64,000 nt of DNA, taken from contig OZ020490.1 in assembly GCA_963971405.1 (NCBI GenBank), positions 25,259,464-25,323,463 on the forward strand. Reading direction: 5' to 3'. A program made the translations under genes and the position numbers. The stretch comes from Psococerastis gibbosa. Taxonomy: Eukaryota; Arthropoda; Insecta; Psocodea; Psocidae. Positions 23,454 through 35,134 of this stretch are shown piece by piece (position 1 is the first letter of the stretch; each line of letters starts with the position of its first letter). Below the pieces are notes generated by a model. It had not been told where the DNA came from. It was given only the letters and a program-made list of their open reading frames with translations, and ran no database searches.

Positions 23454-23758
23454 TTACATCATCTTCCTATAAAATTCCATTATATACATGGGTGTAGTCA
23501 GAGGTGTGACCCCCATGATTTAGGGGGCGGGGGGTTCGTTGTGTGTGTTAGAACAGTTAGATTTTAACCCCGATGCATGAGTTTATTATTATTTAAAATA
23601 TTGAAGGGTTTTGAACCCCCTAATCCCCCCCTGTGCACGGCCTTGCCCCCTAAAGATGTGATGAGTTAACACAAGATAGAATTGGGTTTTGAATTTGCAC
23701 AATATAAAAAGGTTGTGGGGAATTTAAACTACTAGTAGATATAAATAAATAAATAAGG

Positions 23759-23956
23759 CCTTTTTTGTTCTATTACTAAGCCAACCTAGCGGAGTTAGGT
23801 CTATAAAGCCCATCTTACACTCAACTAGGAAGGCCCGGGACCGCCCGCTTTACATGCCCTCCGAAGCATGGCCAGAAAATGTAGGAAGTGTAGGACTTGA
23901 ACCAACAACCTTTCAGGTGAAAGTCAGAGTCCGTACCACTACTCCACATGTCCTGA
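23759..23956 (-). mobile_element. tRNA-Glu-derived SINE copy
   Basis: Minus-strand full copy: AAATAAATAAATAAG tail at the left edge, GCCAACCTAGCGG block, then the body and the head ending catgtcctgac at right. Confidence 0.9.
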
Positions 23957-24243
23957 CCTGATAATGACCTGATAATTAATAAGATTTTAATGTTATGTTT
24001 GATTGATAAAAGTAGACGTAGATCTAGATAGACGAAGCCTTTCTTGTACGAGATTGCACCTATAGTCTTTGGGACTAATTTTGAAGTATTACGTCTTCCT
24101 AAAGTGTCTATATTAGATCAAAACATGCTTAGAAAAAACCGTTAAAAATTCATGTGTCTCGGAGCAACAACTTTTCAGATAAAATTCGGTAAACTTTTGC
24201 TTGCACACATTTAGCTGAAAGCTCAAGGTATGTCTATCTTAAG

Positions 24244-24365
24244 CAGGCGCGGATCTAGAATGAGACCAAGGACTGAAGTAGTGGGGTTTTACGTATTTTG
24301 AGGAACCTAATGGGGGGCTATAGCCCCCAAAGCCCCCCCCCCCCCCCCCCGTAGATCCGCGCCTG
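24244..24365. mobile_element. hAT MITE with C run and 8-bp TSD
   Basis: 122 bp with perfect 14-bp inverted termini CAGGCGCGGATCTA and complement. TSD ATCTTAAG at 24236-24243 and 24366-24373. C run of about 18 at 24333-24350. It sits inside the left TSD of the adjoining SINE. Confidence 0.95.
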
Positions 24366-24378
24366 ATCTTAAGATATA

Positions 24379-24587
24379 GTAGTAGTATGGTTGGACACAG
24401 TCCCAGGCCACGGTGTGGGCCCATAGGACAGGGGACCTCCTGATTATAGTGGATTCCGAACCACTTGGGAAACACAGTGAAGTCACACGATTAGTTCGGA
24501 GGTGACCAGGACAAGTCCTACCATGTTTCCCTACCGGCACTGTGCACACTACCAAGTTATCTGCATCTTTGAACCTGCTCTGGTCCG
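24379..24587 (-). mobile_element. 5'-truncated 5S-family SINE with 13-bp TSD
   Basis: TSD ATCTTAAGATATA at 24366-24378 and 24588-24600. (CTA)n-type tail at left. Same subfamily as 8988-9273, sharing the cataggacag block. Confidence 0.9.
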
Positions 24588-24651
24588 ATCTTAAGATATA
24601 ACTATGAGGCGTATTGCAAACGCGTCCTAAGCGAGATCTTAAAGTATACTA

Positions 24652-24741
24652 CCCAACCGCGATAGGATGACATTTGGAACAGTTTTAAAAATCTAATAAA
24701 CTGAGTGTTCCAAATAACATCCTGTCTTGGTCGGGATTTGA
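24652..24741. repeat. Small foldback repeat
   Basis: GATAGGATGACATTTGGAAC and TGTTCCAAATAACATCCTGT form imperfect arms of about 20 bp; sibling at 5290-5405. Confidence 0.75.
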
Positions 24742-25298
24742 GGTCAAATTCGGCATTTAGGTGTTAAAAACTATATATACAAAATCCAAGTAAAAACTAC
24801 ATTCCAAAGCGTTATACAATAAGCATATTTGGGGTACTCACTTACCTGCGAAAAAGTGTAAAAAGTCAGGGAAAATATAATTCGAAATAAAACAGTACAC
24901 GAATTATCATAAATGACAATAGATTTTTATTTATTTATTTGCTATTTCATATCAATTTCCCCTGATTTTTCGCATTTTACCACAGATAAGTGAGTACCCC
25001 TTTTGTATAGGTATGAATATACCTATAACAGTAAGGCAGCAGGCCCGTACCCAAGGGCCATCCCCCCCCCCCAAAAAAAAGTTTATTAAAAAAAGTAAGA
25101 GTTTTAGCTAAAACTACTAAAATTACTATGGATGTATCATGTATAAAATTTTTGTTGTTACCCCTCCCCTCCTCTCAAAATAAAATCCAGGGTACAGGCC
25201 TATAAGGCAGGCAGAAGCAGCAGCGTATTGCCAAAGCAAAATCAGCAGCGGCAATGCAGCATGCAGCAAAAACATGCGTTTAACAGACTTACTCTTAC

Positions 25299-25413
25299 AG
25301 GTATAATATTCCATCATATTCTGGTTGTACCGATAGGCTGTCGTGAGGTCCATGGCGGGAGGCCTAAAGGAGAATAGGCCGAAATTCGCGGGGTCCAGGG
25401 TGTCGGCAGACAT
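25299..25413 (-). CDS. sv: Probable first coding exon of Pax2/5/8 (shaven)
   Basis: This stretch would encode a 38-residue N-terminus beginning MSADTLDP and ending MMEYYT. An in-frame TAA at 25437-25435 lies upstream, so the ATG at 25413 is the first usable start. The exon ends at T25299 directly before a strong donor, GTAAGAGT (25298 downward). The leftover single T joins GC at the start of the next exon to make Cys, giving ...YYTC-HGGVNQ. Vertebrate PAX2/5/8 first exons also enter the paired domain in phase 1 just before HGGVNQ. The reading frame runs past the donor into intron-like sequence. Supporting it are strand, phase, donor quality and an apparently repeat-free setting. Against it, I do not recognise the N-terminal peptide from any relative, so this remains an inference. 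The 5' UTR may be in the same exon. Confidence 0.55.
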
Positions 25414-25720
25414 TTGATCGGAGGGGCGCCCCCCTTACCGTCACGTGGTGGGCATTTCCAAAAACAAACTGGAGAGAATTCACGGGGCTATGGTCCTCGC
25501 TTATATCGAGCACGATTTCGAAGCACCGTGTATTTTGTTGCTAAAGGTCCCGGTTGCATTTTTCTGTAATGTTTAGTTTGATTTTTGGGGTGCGCTCGAA
25601 GAGTCGCGTGCGATAAAGGCTAATGCTGACTGACCAATCAGCGATAAGAATGAAGGATAATGTATATTGTAGTATTATATGGTGGATAACACAGGCGTTA
25701 AACTAACTTTGGTTGCAGTG
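25414..25720 (-). promoter_or_regulatory. Possible 5' UTR/promoter of Pax2/5/8
   Basis: Repeat-free and more GC-rich than its neighbours. On the minus strand it holds an inverted CCAAT-type motif (plus-strand gaccaatcag near 25634) and a CACGTG E-box near 25441. No TATA box is clear. Placement just upstream of the candidate start is the main argument. Confidence 0.25.
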
Positions 25721-26051
25721 CCGGGTCTGGCCTTCTGGGGCCCCCTTCTCTGGCAGAAAAGTCTTGCACCCTTACACGTATATTCCACTATCATTTATAA
25801 AATAGAGGCACAGGATGCAAAATAGAATAGAGTAAGGCGATTACATAATATCATTAATGCCATGGCACGTTCCAATTTCCCGCCAAATATTTTGGCAAGT
25901 TTACTTATTTGCTTTAGTTTTCTTAATCTATTGTGATTTTGTATTTTGCCACTCTTTGTGGCCCCTTTTTTTGGGGGGCCCTAGGGCCATGGCCCTCCCT
26001 GCTCCATAGCCAAACACGGCACTGTTGAAGATGTAAGCTGCTCGTTATAAC

Positions 26052-26207
26052 TGAAAGAGGATTTAAAAGAACTGGTGGCATTCAAAGCCACGTTGTACGC
26101 CTATCCGGGGCGTCGTCCAGCGGTTAAGACGACGTCCCGGATAGGCGTAGATCGAGGGTTCGAATCCCGCCAAGTCCAGTTTTTTTCTAAATCCTCTAAT
26201 TTCGGCT
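26052..26207 (+). mobile_element. Foldback element with tRNA-like box B
   Basis: CGCCTATCCGGG (26098-26109) and CCCGGATAGGCG (26136-26147) pair perfectly, continued by GTCGTC/GACGAC around loop CAGCGGTTAA. Box-B-like GGTTCGAATCC follows at 26157-26167. An outer inverted repeat pairs gaaagaggattta near 26052 with taaatcctct near 26189. A half copy is at 63254-63362. Confidence 0.7.
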
Positions 26208-26334
26208 ATTGGCGAATTCTTGTCGCTCATTGGTTAGCGGCTTAGCGTGATTTGGTAAGTGACTACTTGACAATTACCACACACTTATCGTTCTGGCTCT
26301 GTATGCATCATTTATGATATTCCGAAAGAGCGTA

Positions 26335-26468
26335 ACTGCAAATGCTTTCACGGCGTATGAAGAACCAGTAGAATCAGGGCTAATGGGCCGTGGTCGACAT
26401 GAAAAATCACTTTCATATCGACATTAATGACCACGGTCCATCAGGCGGGATTCTACTGGTTCTTCATT
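26335..26468. mobile_element. Foldback element (AAGAACCAGTAGAATC), copy 1
   Basis: Arms with GAAGAACCAGTAGAATC and GATTCTACTGGTTCTTC flank a ggccgtggtcga centre. ATTCCGAAAGAG flanks it at 26319-26330 and 26466-26477, a 12-bp TSD. Close relative at 27636-27773. Confidence 0.85.
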
Positions 26469-26869
26469 CCGAAAGAGGTTTAAAATTAGAGCTTTGCTTT
26501 ATTTTGCTGCAGTTAATCAAAAAATTAGTTCTAATATTGGTCTACAACTTTTATCTGCCTAATTTTATGTAGTCAGCACATAAAAAGATATAAAAAAATT
26601 GAAAGTATCAAGTTCTGTGGTGAGCAGCATTGGAACTACGCGGTCAGTTTCCTCGTATGGATTTATTTGGCAGAGGGGATTTCGTAAAGGTTTTGTACGG
26701 ATTGATTAATTTGATTTTTCGGTTAGAGAGGATGAAAAGACAAGAGAAGGGAAATACATCTAATATATTCCAATGGTATTGACACAAGATGGAAACATTC
26801 CAGGATATTTTACGTAAGTTGAAATCGTTTTGAAACGTTGTATATTGTACTGTATTTCAGAGTGTACCT

Positions 26870-27628
26870 CCCTTAGGAAATAGGCAGCTCAAAATTTAAC
26901 ACTTTTTATATATATATATTTTTTTATTTTTTATTATTTTTAGGCGCGGGACTCTTTCGAGTATGTCGGTGTGTGTGTTTCGGAAGTGATGGCTTATTTG
27001 GATACTATTGGTAGTTGTGGTTAAGAATGGTTTTCTTGAGTTTGTCTACAGGTGTGGCATTAACAAAGCAAGTTATTAAAGATTTGGCTCATTTAAGTTG
27101 TAGAAGACTGCTTTATGCATCATACAATGGAAAGAAAGAAAATTGCCTTTATTTTCCAAGTGGGCGAATTTCGACCTATACTCTTACAATTTAACTATAA
27201 TACGATGTTTTTCAATACCATAAAATATAAAATTTTACCGAATAAAAAAAAGAAGTAAACATTCAAAAATTAATCTAAACAAACCATTTACATACCATTT
27301 ATATATATACAGTATGTTTTATATATATTTTATATATGCACCATACATCCCCATAACATAGTCAGCACAATAGGAAATTTTGAATTTTTGGTACAGTAAC
27401 TTTTTCATAAAAATTGTAGAGGGGCAAAATTTCACATAAATAGATAGGCATACGTTTCCATGAAAAAACTACCAAACGAAAAATTAATAATAACTTATTA
27501 TGTGATGCATGAAGTAGTCTTCTACAAAATAAATGAGACAAATCGTAATTATTTGCTTAGTTAATTAAATAAAAATGAAAATTATTAAATTTCGGACTGC
27601 CAATTTCCTACGAGATGTACACTCTTAA
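26870..27628. mobile_element. Degraded P1 MITE region
   Basis: Starts with a gagtgtacctcccttagg P1-like end and closes with gatgtacactcttaa at 27628. Between are inverted blocks ttgtagaagactgctttatg and tagtcttctacaaa. An AT-rich insert is present. Confidence 0.7.
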
Positions 27629-27635
27629 ATATGTA

Positions 27636-27773
27636 ACTGCAAAGGCTTTCACGGCCGGAGTCGAATGAAGAACCAGTAGAATCCGGGATTATGGGCCGTG
27701 GTCGAAACGTTTGGAAGGTCACTTTCATTTCGACCACGACCCATCGGCCCGGATTCTACTGGTTCTTCCCTCC
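27636..27773. mobile_element. Foldback element with GTCGAAACGTTTGG, copy 2
   Basis: TSD TAAATATGTA at 27626-27635 and 27774-27783. It opens ACTGCAAAGGCTTTCACGGC, then long arms GAAGAACCAGTAGAATCCGG / complement, and at the turn GTCGAAACGTTTGG. That core recalls Penelope-like element termini. Confidence 0.85.
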
Positions 27774-27896
27774 TAAATATGTATTTTACGCGGCACACAA
27801 ATAGGGACGACTGGACAATTAGAGGATATGTAGAGTAGTGGTATGAACTCTGACTTTCACACTTTCCATTTTATTTATTTTAATTTTAATTTTATT

Positions 27897-27975
27897 TAAT
27901 TAAATAATAAATATAAACCAACCTATTTCGGGGTGATCTGGGGGTGGCCAATGTCAGCGGACAGCTAGCTAGCTT
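27897..27975. mobile_element. Half copy of MITE P2
   Basis: Shares aatataaaccaacct and gggggtggccaatgt with the right end of 33903-34286. 28.0-29.95 kb holds no gene; it has an A run (about 29322) and a weak inverted repeat around ctatgagctaagt (29575-29660). Confidence 0.75.
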
Positions 27976-29949
27976 CCTTTCAATGTCTAGTCTTTTGTTA
28001 AAAATTATACAGAGACATTGCACTAAAAATTAAATTATATTACCTAGTACCTAGGTTAGGTATAATTTTTCTGAATCAACCATGACATTTTGCTAACCGT
28101 GAACCTCGAAAAAAATAATAATAATGTGAAGAATCTGACGAATTTTAAAGTAGTAAAAATGCCAAATAAATAACTCTCAATCGGATTCAGTTTCTCGCAT
28201 TCTTAAGTTTGGTCTATCCAAAAAGATTAACCCGCATTGTAACTATAATAACCATCAGGTATATGAACCCCCGCCGACGGTCTATTGATGTCACCACAAT
28301 TTTGGATACCTGTATCTTTTGTACCTATTTTCTGACTCTTGCGCCAGATGGTCCAGTTCTTTTGTGGGCCATGGACACCCCTTGAGACGGTAGTTTATCA
28401 CCTCTTTGGTACATTATTTATATGGTTTTTCAAAACAGCTTTCGTGCGATCTTCAGCTTTTATACCAAATACTGTTGTATTTGTTTAATAGTAATAATAA
28501 TAATTCAATTATTGTATGCTAACGTTAATTTGAGTCCATCTATTTTAAATTTTATACCAATGTCTATTGTTACCTTTTCTGTAGTGTCATGATTTAATAT
28601 TCGTAGGTACTGTACGTAAAAGCCAATTTAACTTGTACAAATATTTTTGAGACAAATAAATAAATTGAATTTAAAAAAAAAATGGTTTTGCATTATTATT
28701 TTCTCACTTTTTCTTTTGGTGTTCTTTTGGCAGGGAAAAATGTTATCTAATGCATAATAATTTGTAAACCAAAAGGTAAGCTGGTAGAGGTAGCCCTTCA
28801 AGGCTAAAGCTCGCCTAATAAAAAAACGTTTTTAATTTATTCATTAATTCATAAAAAACACGAGCCATGTAATGATCAAATACTTTAGTATATTTGATTA
28901 ATAGAAAAACAAATAAATGTGTATATTGTATAACCGATCCGACGGCGTGCCAATTTTGGTCCTACAGTGTGTGGCATAAATTTTGATTGTCATGATACCG
29001 ATACGGTTTCATTGTTTAGTCCATAGTTACTGACTTACTGTATAGCATATAGTCAACATCTAACAGTGTTAGGCTAACTGTTAGCCGCTAACGTATAGCA
29101 GAAACAAATGGATTCTCTTATACTGGATGAATTGGAAGAAGTTAATTTTATCTCTTATCAGTATTAGAAAAAACCTGCATCAAAGCAACAAAAAAATCCT
29201 CGTAGTTTAATGTATGAAATATAACAAATTGTTTTAACATAAGTACCGGTATTAAATTAATAAAAATAGCAACCTATTTTGGGGTGAAACAGATCAACGG
29301 CGTTTCTCTTAATTACGGTATTTAAAAAAAAAAAAAAAAAAAAATTAACTAATAATTGCGATCATTCTCTCATTTTTTTCATTATATCATTTTTTATGAA
29401 AATAATTGGGATTCTAATGCCGTTTCCAACCATTGAAACCTATCCAGCTACTCAGTTTAAGGAGAGCTTATCTCAAAATAAGCTTTTTAGATAACCTCCC
29501 CCTATACTTAGTGGCTGGACAAGGTCCGTTCGTCGGAAAGGGCCTCAGCAGGCTGATATTCTAGAATCACTCTTAACTATGAGCTAAGTTATTATTAATG
29601 TAAATTAGACTGCCTAATCCACAATATTAGAAACTTAGCTCATAGCAGTCATAGTTTATATATTATATATTTTTATTGTTTAAATAAAGCTACCCAATAT
29701 TCATTAATAATTAATTAGCTCATAGTTTCCCAGTTCATTCAATATTTGTTATATATGTACAATATATATTTAATGGTCTACAAAATAATTAAAATGCAGC
29801 TTTATCTCAGTTCACTGCTCAATATATAAGGATTAAGAATATAATAGAATTATATCAAATTTACATTATTTATTCCCATCGTGTGTCATTACCACATTCA
29901 CCTTCATTTTCAATTTTTTTTAGTAAACCTTATACCTATATTTATTAAT

Positions 29950-31110
29950 GTATCGAAAACTCCCCTCCCCCCCCCCCCCCCCCCTCGACGCATATTGGAG
30001 CAGATAATATAACAGGATCACTGGTAAAAAATTATTTCTAAACAAATAAAATTAAAATAAATGGGTTGTAGATACTGGGGTAATGTGGAACTAGGCATAG
30101 GCCGGTGTAGGAATTTTTTTGGAGGGGGGATGTTTAGAAAGGAACAAGTTTTGAATTTTATATATTTAGTCAAAAAAGCTCACATTCTATCTAGTGGCAG
30201 GTCAAAAACGGGGGGGGGGTGGACTTAGTAGGCCTATATTTTCTCACATTATTACACCCCGGGACCAGGCATTCTACTGCTTAATAATAAAATATAACAG
30301 GGTCACATACTATCCACAAATTCGAAAAATCTTGGTGCCGCCGGTCCGAAACACGCCAGCATCACTTCACTAGATCACTTAACCGGCCAACAAAATCATA
30401 AGAACAAGAATCGCAGGCTTGACCCTGAAACCGACGGGGGTACGACCGAAAAAAAAACAACCTCGGGGAACCGAAACGGGGTGTACCGATCTGCACCGGA
30501 GGGGCTCACTCGAGTATGACCACTTTTCACGATACAGTATACGAATGAACACTTTACAAGTGAAGAGGCCAAAATCACACCCCGTGTGGATAGCGCAAAA
30601 AATCTCACTGGTTTGGATCATCATGTATTGGAGTGAGACATCCAACACTCCACGCCGTTGGTGTAACAAGGACAGAGATAGGATTTCGCTATTTGGAGCA
30701 AATATGAGAGTTTTCTCATGTTTAGCATATGTTAAAGCTTCGGCTTCAAAGTTGATTTGATAGTTGCAAATGGTCGATTTGCTATGTTAAGTATAGGCGA
30801 GATTTCCTCCCCCTTTTTGAAAACCACAGTCTACCACCATATCATTTTTTCGTATTATCTGTATTTTTTTACAAAGTGAAAAAATTGTGAGCTTTTTGGA
30901 AAGCTCTCTTTTTATTTCTTTTTTTTATTTGGGATTTCTCATTTTGGTTGGTTATTTCTGTCTCTAGAGGTTTCTCATCTTTTTTGTTTTTTTGTTTGCG
31001 TATTGTTTTTATCCAATATTGTTGGGTTTTGTGATTATTATTTTTTCCTCCATAAAAGAATGTTTTTTAAGCAATCAAATTTGGGAGCAGACCGGACCCC
31101 AATGTATTTA
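29950..31110. other. Non-coding stretch with C/G runs
   Basis: C run at about 29966-29984 and G run at 30210. 30330-30770 is less AT-rich and open on both strands (96 and 113 codons), but neither reading has recognisable motifs. Confidence 0.5.
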
Positions 31111-31233
31111 GCTACTTCGGTGGCATGGTGGTAGCGTGCTTGTACTTGTGCGCGTATCTACACACCTTGCGGTCGCAGACTTGTCGTAACTCGACACAGG
31201 TACCTATTAGGTGACTTAGTGAGGCGATTGAAG

Positions 31234-31264
<31 letters not shown>

Positions 31265-31414
31265 GATTAATCGTATATAAACAATTTAATAAATGTATCC
31301 GATTGACCTCTTAAGTCGCCTCTGTAGGTTAGTACCCGTTACGACACATCTCCGATCGCATGGCGCGTAAAAACCCGCACAAGTGCAAGCACGTTAGCAC
31401 CTGGCCATCGAAGT
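31111..31414. repeat. Foldback repeat D, copy 1
   Basis: GGTGGCATGGTGGTAGCGTG at left matches in inverse the right end (cacgttagcacctggcc). A T run of about 28 lies at 31237-31264. Other copies at 34.82, 57.67 and 59.6 kb. Confidence 0.8.
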
Positions 31415-31439
31415 CGAGGTTAATCGGATACATTCATTA

Positions 31440-32690
31440 AATCGTTAGAATGTTATTTTACCTTTTTCAAAAGAAATAAATAAAATTTAAACAGGCGAAA
31501 CCAGGCTCAAAAAATTTTGTAAACTGGACAGTGGCGTATATAAAGATATAGGGGCCGAGGGGAATAAAATTCTTGTCTAAGTGTGTGCATAAGAGGGGGG
31601 GGGGGGCGCTAATTCCCTCAATGGCCCGTTCTCAGTGGACCTGCTTATACACTTCCCATGGCTGAGATGGTTTTGCATTCTGCTGGTTCAGTATACCTAC
31701 CATCAATTACAAACTATGGAAACCCTAGCGAGAAGAGGTCCAAGGGTCTCCCACTGGGGAACATTTACAAAAAGACATACCGTATGCGAAATAGAGTAGC
31801 TATTGAAGCAATTCAAACATATGTTTACTGGCCGAGGACCAGAGGTGGGCCACTGGCCACACTACTCACTTAGTACCTTGGTAAAAATTTCACTAATTCT
31901 CTCAATGACCCTATATTAGTGTGCTGGCAGCTGAAACTTAACTGAAAGTGTATAGGGCTTCTTCTTCTTCTTCTTCTGGCTCTACAGCCCTTGATGAGCC
32001 TTGGCCTGCTCGACATAACTCCTCCAGTCTCCCCGATTTTTGTAGAACGCTCTACCATCTCTGACTCCGAACTTGCATAGTTCAGTTTCTAAAACTCATC
32101 CTTCCAGCGTTTCCGAGGATGTACCACCACCAGTCGTCTTCGTGTCATGCTTGCCTTGTACATCTTTTTCGGCATTTCGGCTGACATTCTTATACGACAT
32201 GAAGGTATATAGGGCTACTCTTGAGTATTTCAGATTCAGGTCCCACGGGAGGGGGTCCCCGCGAGGAAGACGCTATGATCCGTGGCCAGGGAAACCAGAT
32301 AGTTGAGAATCACTTGTCTTGGAATCAAACTGGTGAAATCGGAGGCGCATGTGAAAACCACAAGGACTGTAAGGACACAGAAGTACCGCTCCCATGCGGC
32401 ACTATAGCCTGGTCATTCATACAGTGACCGCAGCCCCGCACCACACTATATATATCGTAAGAAGGAAGCATCTATTGTTTTTATTTCGTCTACTTTTTTG
32501 GGGCCCCCCTCGTAATTTAAGCGTGGGATCGTCATTAAGGTGGGGTTTCCACATACGTCAATGGTAAATGCAACTGCCCCCGAAAGTAAACCAGTTGTAA
32601 GTTTATTTGTTACGCTCTAATTTAATCGATACTACTTATGTTTGTTTTATTTTCACCCACAGCTACCTCCTCTTCAACTTCCAGGCGTTT
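31440..32690. other. Stretch without recognised gene
   Basis: G run at 31597, a (TTC)n tract at 31959-31976, and one GGGGTTTCCACATACGTCAA MITE end at 32543-32562. Frames here are chance. Confidence 0.55.
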
Positions 32691-32696
32691 CGGTCT

Positions 32697-32890
32697 TAAG
32701 TATCATCCGGTGAGAGACCGAGGGTCCTGAAGTCTTCCCTCACTTTTGTTTCAAGTGCCATCCTCGGTCGTCCTATAGGTCTTGTGCCCTCCACCGTATA
32801 GTCCCTCACACGTTGTATGTGATCCATATTTTCTTCTTTTCGTGTGGCCAGATATTTAAAAAAAAACTCCGTGGGTTTAGGCCTCTCCAT
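32697..32890 (-). pseudogene. LINE C-terminal fragment
   Basis: Reads RKEENMDHIQRVRDYTVEGT, then RPIGRPRMALETKVREDFRT and LGLSPDDT with a stop. The pattern GRPR....VREDF..LG matches the C-termini at 417-800 and 44.6 kb. Confidence 0.75.
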
Positions 32891-33609
32891 ATTTTGCTAT
32901 ATTGCTCTATTTTGAATATTGTGATTTGAAACATGCCCGGCAGTCGCGTATTTCCTTCACCATTACAGTTTGTTGGAATTTTTTTCCATGTATGACAAGT
33001 CCTCGTCCTCTTCCGTTCTCTAGTAACTGGACAACAAATCACCAATATCATGCAAACATTAAAAGAATCGTCAAATTCGAAAAAAAACATACTAGTATAG
33101 GTAATGGGTATATGTGACAAGAAAAATGACAACACTTAAATCCTCCCTCGTGTAAACAGCGAAAGTAAACATCTCAAGACCTAGAAACACCAAAACAAAA
33201 GCCACTCGTATTGTAAGAGCAATAAAACATAAATTTATAGGCCATTATGATGTGAACAGATGAGACATAACCTAGTGTGGGCAAGGGATGATAGGGAGGG
33301 GTAGCTGGGCCGGCCACGTGGGCCCAATGGCCCTCCCTCGTCTGAGGACCAATAGGCGAGCAGTATTGTGGAGAATGCGGATTTAATGGGCTCATTTGGT
33401 GGTTAGATTCCCAGGGTGGGAGAAATCTGATTTTTGTTGTTATTTTTTTGTTGTTGCCCAGTTGGTGGTGGTTTAGGAAATTAGTGTTGATACGAATGGT
33501 ATAGATTTAATTAATTAAATTTTAAATTAATTCGAATGTATGTATAGGTAATACTGCAGGATAATCAGTTTGGGTGTTCAGGGGGGGGGGGGGCGAGATC
33601 GTGTCCCTA

Positions 33610-33810
33610 ATACTGAGGTCCTGTGGCGAACGAACATTCTTTGGCCGTGTAACGAGGAACGAGAAGCATGTAACAATCCAAGGGAAGCTTGAAAGACAGA
33701 GAGCTCCCATCAGCAGAAGATCATCCTAAAATAATTGAAAAAGCTGAGCAAGTCTTCCCTTTTGTAAGCAGCAGCCTCCAAGGTCCAAATTGCCATGATT
33801 AATTGAATTA
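33610..33810 (+). pseudogene. Decayed LINE C-terminal fragment
   Basis: FFGRVTRNEKHVTIQGKLER, then RAPISRR and a degraded remainder ending at ccaaattgccatgatt. Same class as 19660-19885. A G run lies just upstream at 33581. Confidence 0.55.
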
Positions 33811-33902
33811 AATTATTGAGAATGACTATATTGAAAAAACAAAAAACAAAAGGCGAACTATAAGACTACAAAGTCTTCTTATAGTGCTAACCTTAATAGG
33901 AA

Positions 33903-34286
33903 GCTGGTTGTACACATTGGCCCCCCTGAATCACCCTAAAACAGGTTGGTTTATATTTATTATTAAAGGTAATACTTCAAGTTACATAGATTTGGTCTAC
34001 TCAATTGATAGAGGACTATTTCATGCATAGTACTACGACGATTTATTTAGTTTTGGCCTAGAAAGTTTACCGTGAAACTGATAACCAACAGAGATTTACC
34101 GAATTATCGATTTCATGGACAAATTATACCAACAAAAAATAAAAACACTTCATAATAGGGTGTATGAAATAGTCTTCAAGCAATTGAGTAGACCAAATCT
34201 TTATACATTTAAGTATTAACTTAAGTAAAAAATATAAACCAACCTGATTCAGGCTGATCCAGGGGTGGCCAATGTGTACGGCCAGC
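33903..34286. mobile_element. Palindromic MITE P2
   Basis: Termini GCTGGTTGTACACATTGGCC and GGCCAATGTGTACGGCCAGC, followed inward by aggttggtttatattt / aaatataaaccaacct and by taga/gactatttcatgcat. Long-armed foldback, 384 bp. Confidence 0.85.
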
Positions 34287-34377
34287 ACCCTCTTAAAAAA
34301 CAAAAATATTGTATTAATTATTGATAGCCTAGATGCTTAAAATTAAATAAAGAAGAAACAAGAGAGGAGAAAAAAAA

Positions 34378-34420
34378 AGAATGATGATGGCCAATCTTCG
34401 ATAGAGGAGCCCATTTAAAG
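34378..34420 (+). pseudogene. LINE 3' terminal scrap
   Basis: gatgatggccaatcttcgat with agaggagcccatttaaag matches the end of the LINE class at 19885; another scrap at 57072-57120. Confidence 0.5.
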
Positions 34421-34817
34421 CGGAAGAAGGGGGTGAGAGGGGAGGGGGGGGGGGTCCATCGGACGTCACTGGAGGTGAGGTAACCTCGAAATATTAAAAA
34501 CTCCATTCCATCTAGTCACTAGTGTACGCTGAAAATATTTCAGGAGGGGGGTCCAGACCCTCCCCCCCCCCCCTCTGGCTACGGCCATGGGCTCGCTGAA
34601 GAAGCTTTGATGCGAAATAATACGCCTGAACCGGTGTTATGGATATTTGGGATCTTTTTAAAAGGGATATAGGTTATGACACAGTTGCCTAATTGTGATC
34701 TTGCAGGGATAACCTAACCAACATTAATTCGCGAAGGGGCCTGCAACATGTAGTTTAGATTTGATTTCAAGTAATGCAAGTGGACAGTTCTAAACATCCT
34801 TTTTTTGCTTAATTTAA

Positions 34818-34982
34818 AAAAGGTTAATAGCATACAAACAATTTAATGAATGTACCTATCCAATTGACCTGTCACCTCTGTAGGTTAGTACCCGTGTTGA
34901 GTTACGACACGCCTCCGATCGCATAATGTGTAAAGACTCGTACAACTACATGCACGCTACTACCTTGCCATCCAAGTCGATA
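34818..34982 (-). repeat. Foldback repeat D, half copy
   Basis: Shares caaacaatttaatgaatgta, gagttacgacacgcctccga and the gcacgctactaccttgcc end with 59605-59955. Confidence 0.8.
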
Positions 34983-35134
34983 CTCTGCCATTTTTTTTTT
35001 TTTTAGGATTAACTAGCTACTCCAAAACATACAATTAACAACATTATTATAACAACATTATAATGTTGGCAGCGTGGAGGAGAACTTAAGTTTTCCCATG
35101 AGGATTGAGGACATTAGGATAAATTGTGCTTACC

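Noticed and set aside
26098..26170. Functional tRNA gene
   Set aside because: Box B is good, but the acceptor and anticodon stems do not form and the 5' part is a hairpin. Better read as a tRNA-derived repeat.
30379..30760. Opposing ORFs of 96 and 113 codons
   Set aside because: Both strands are open, which suggests base composition, and no motif is seen.
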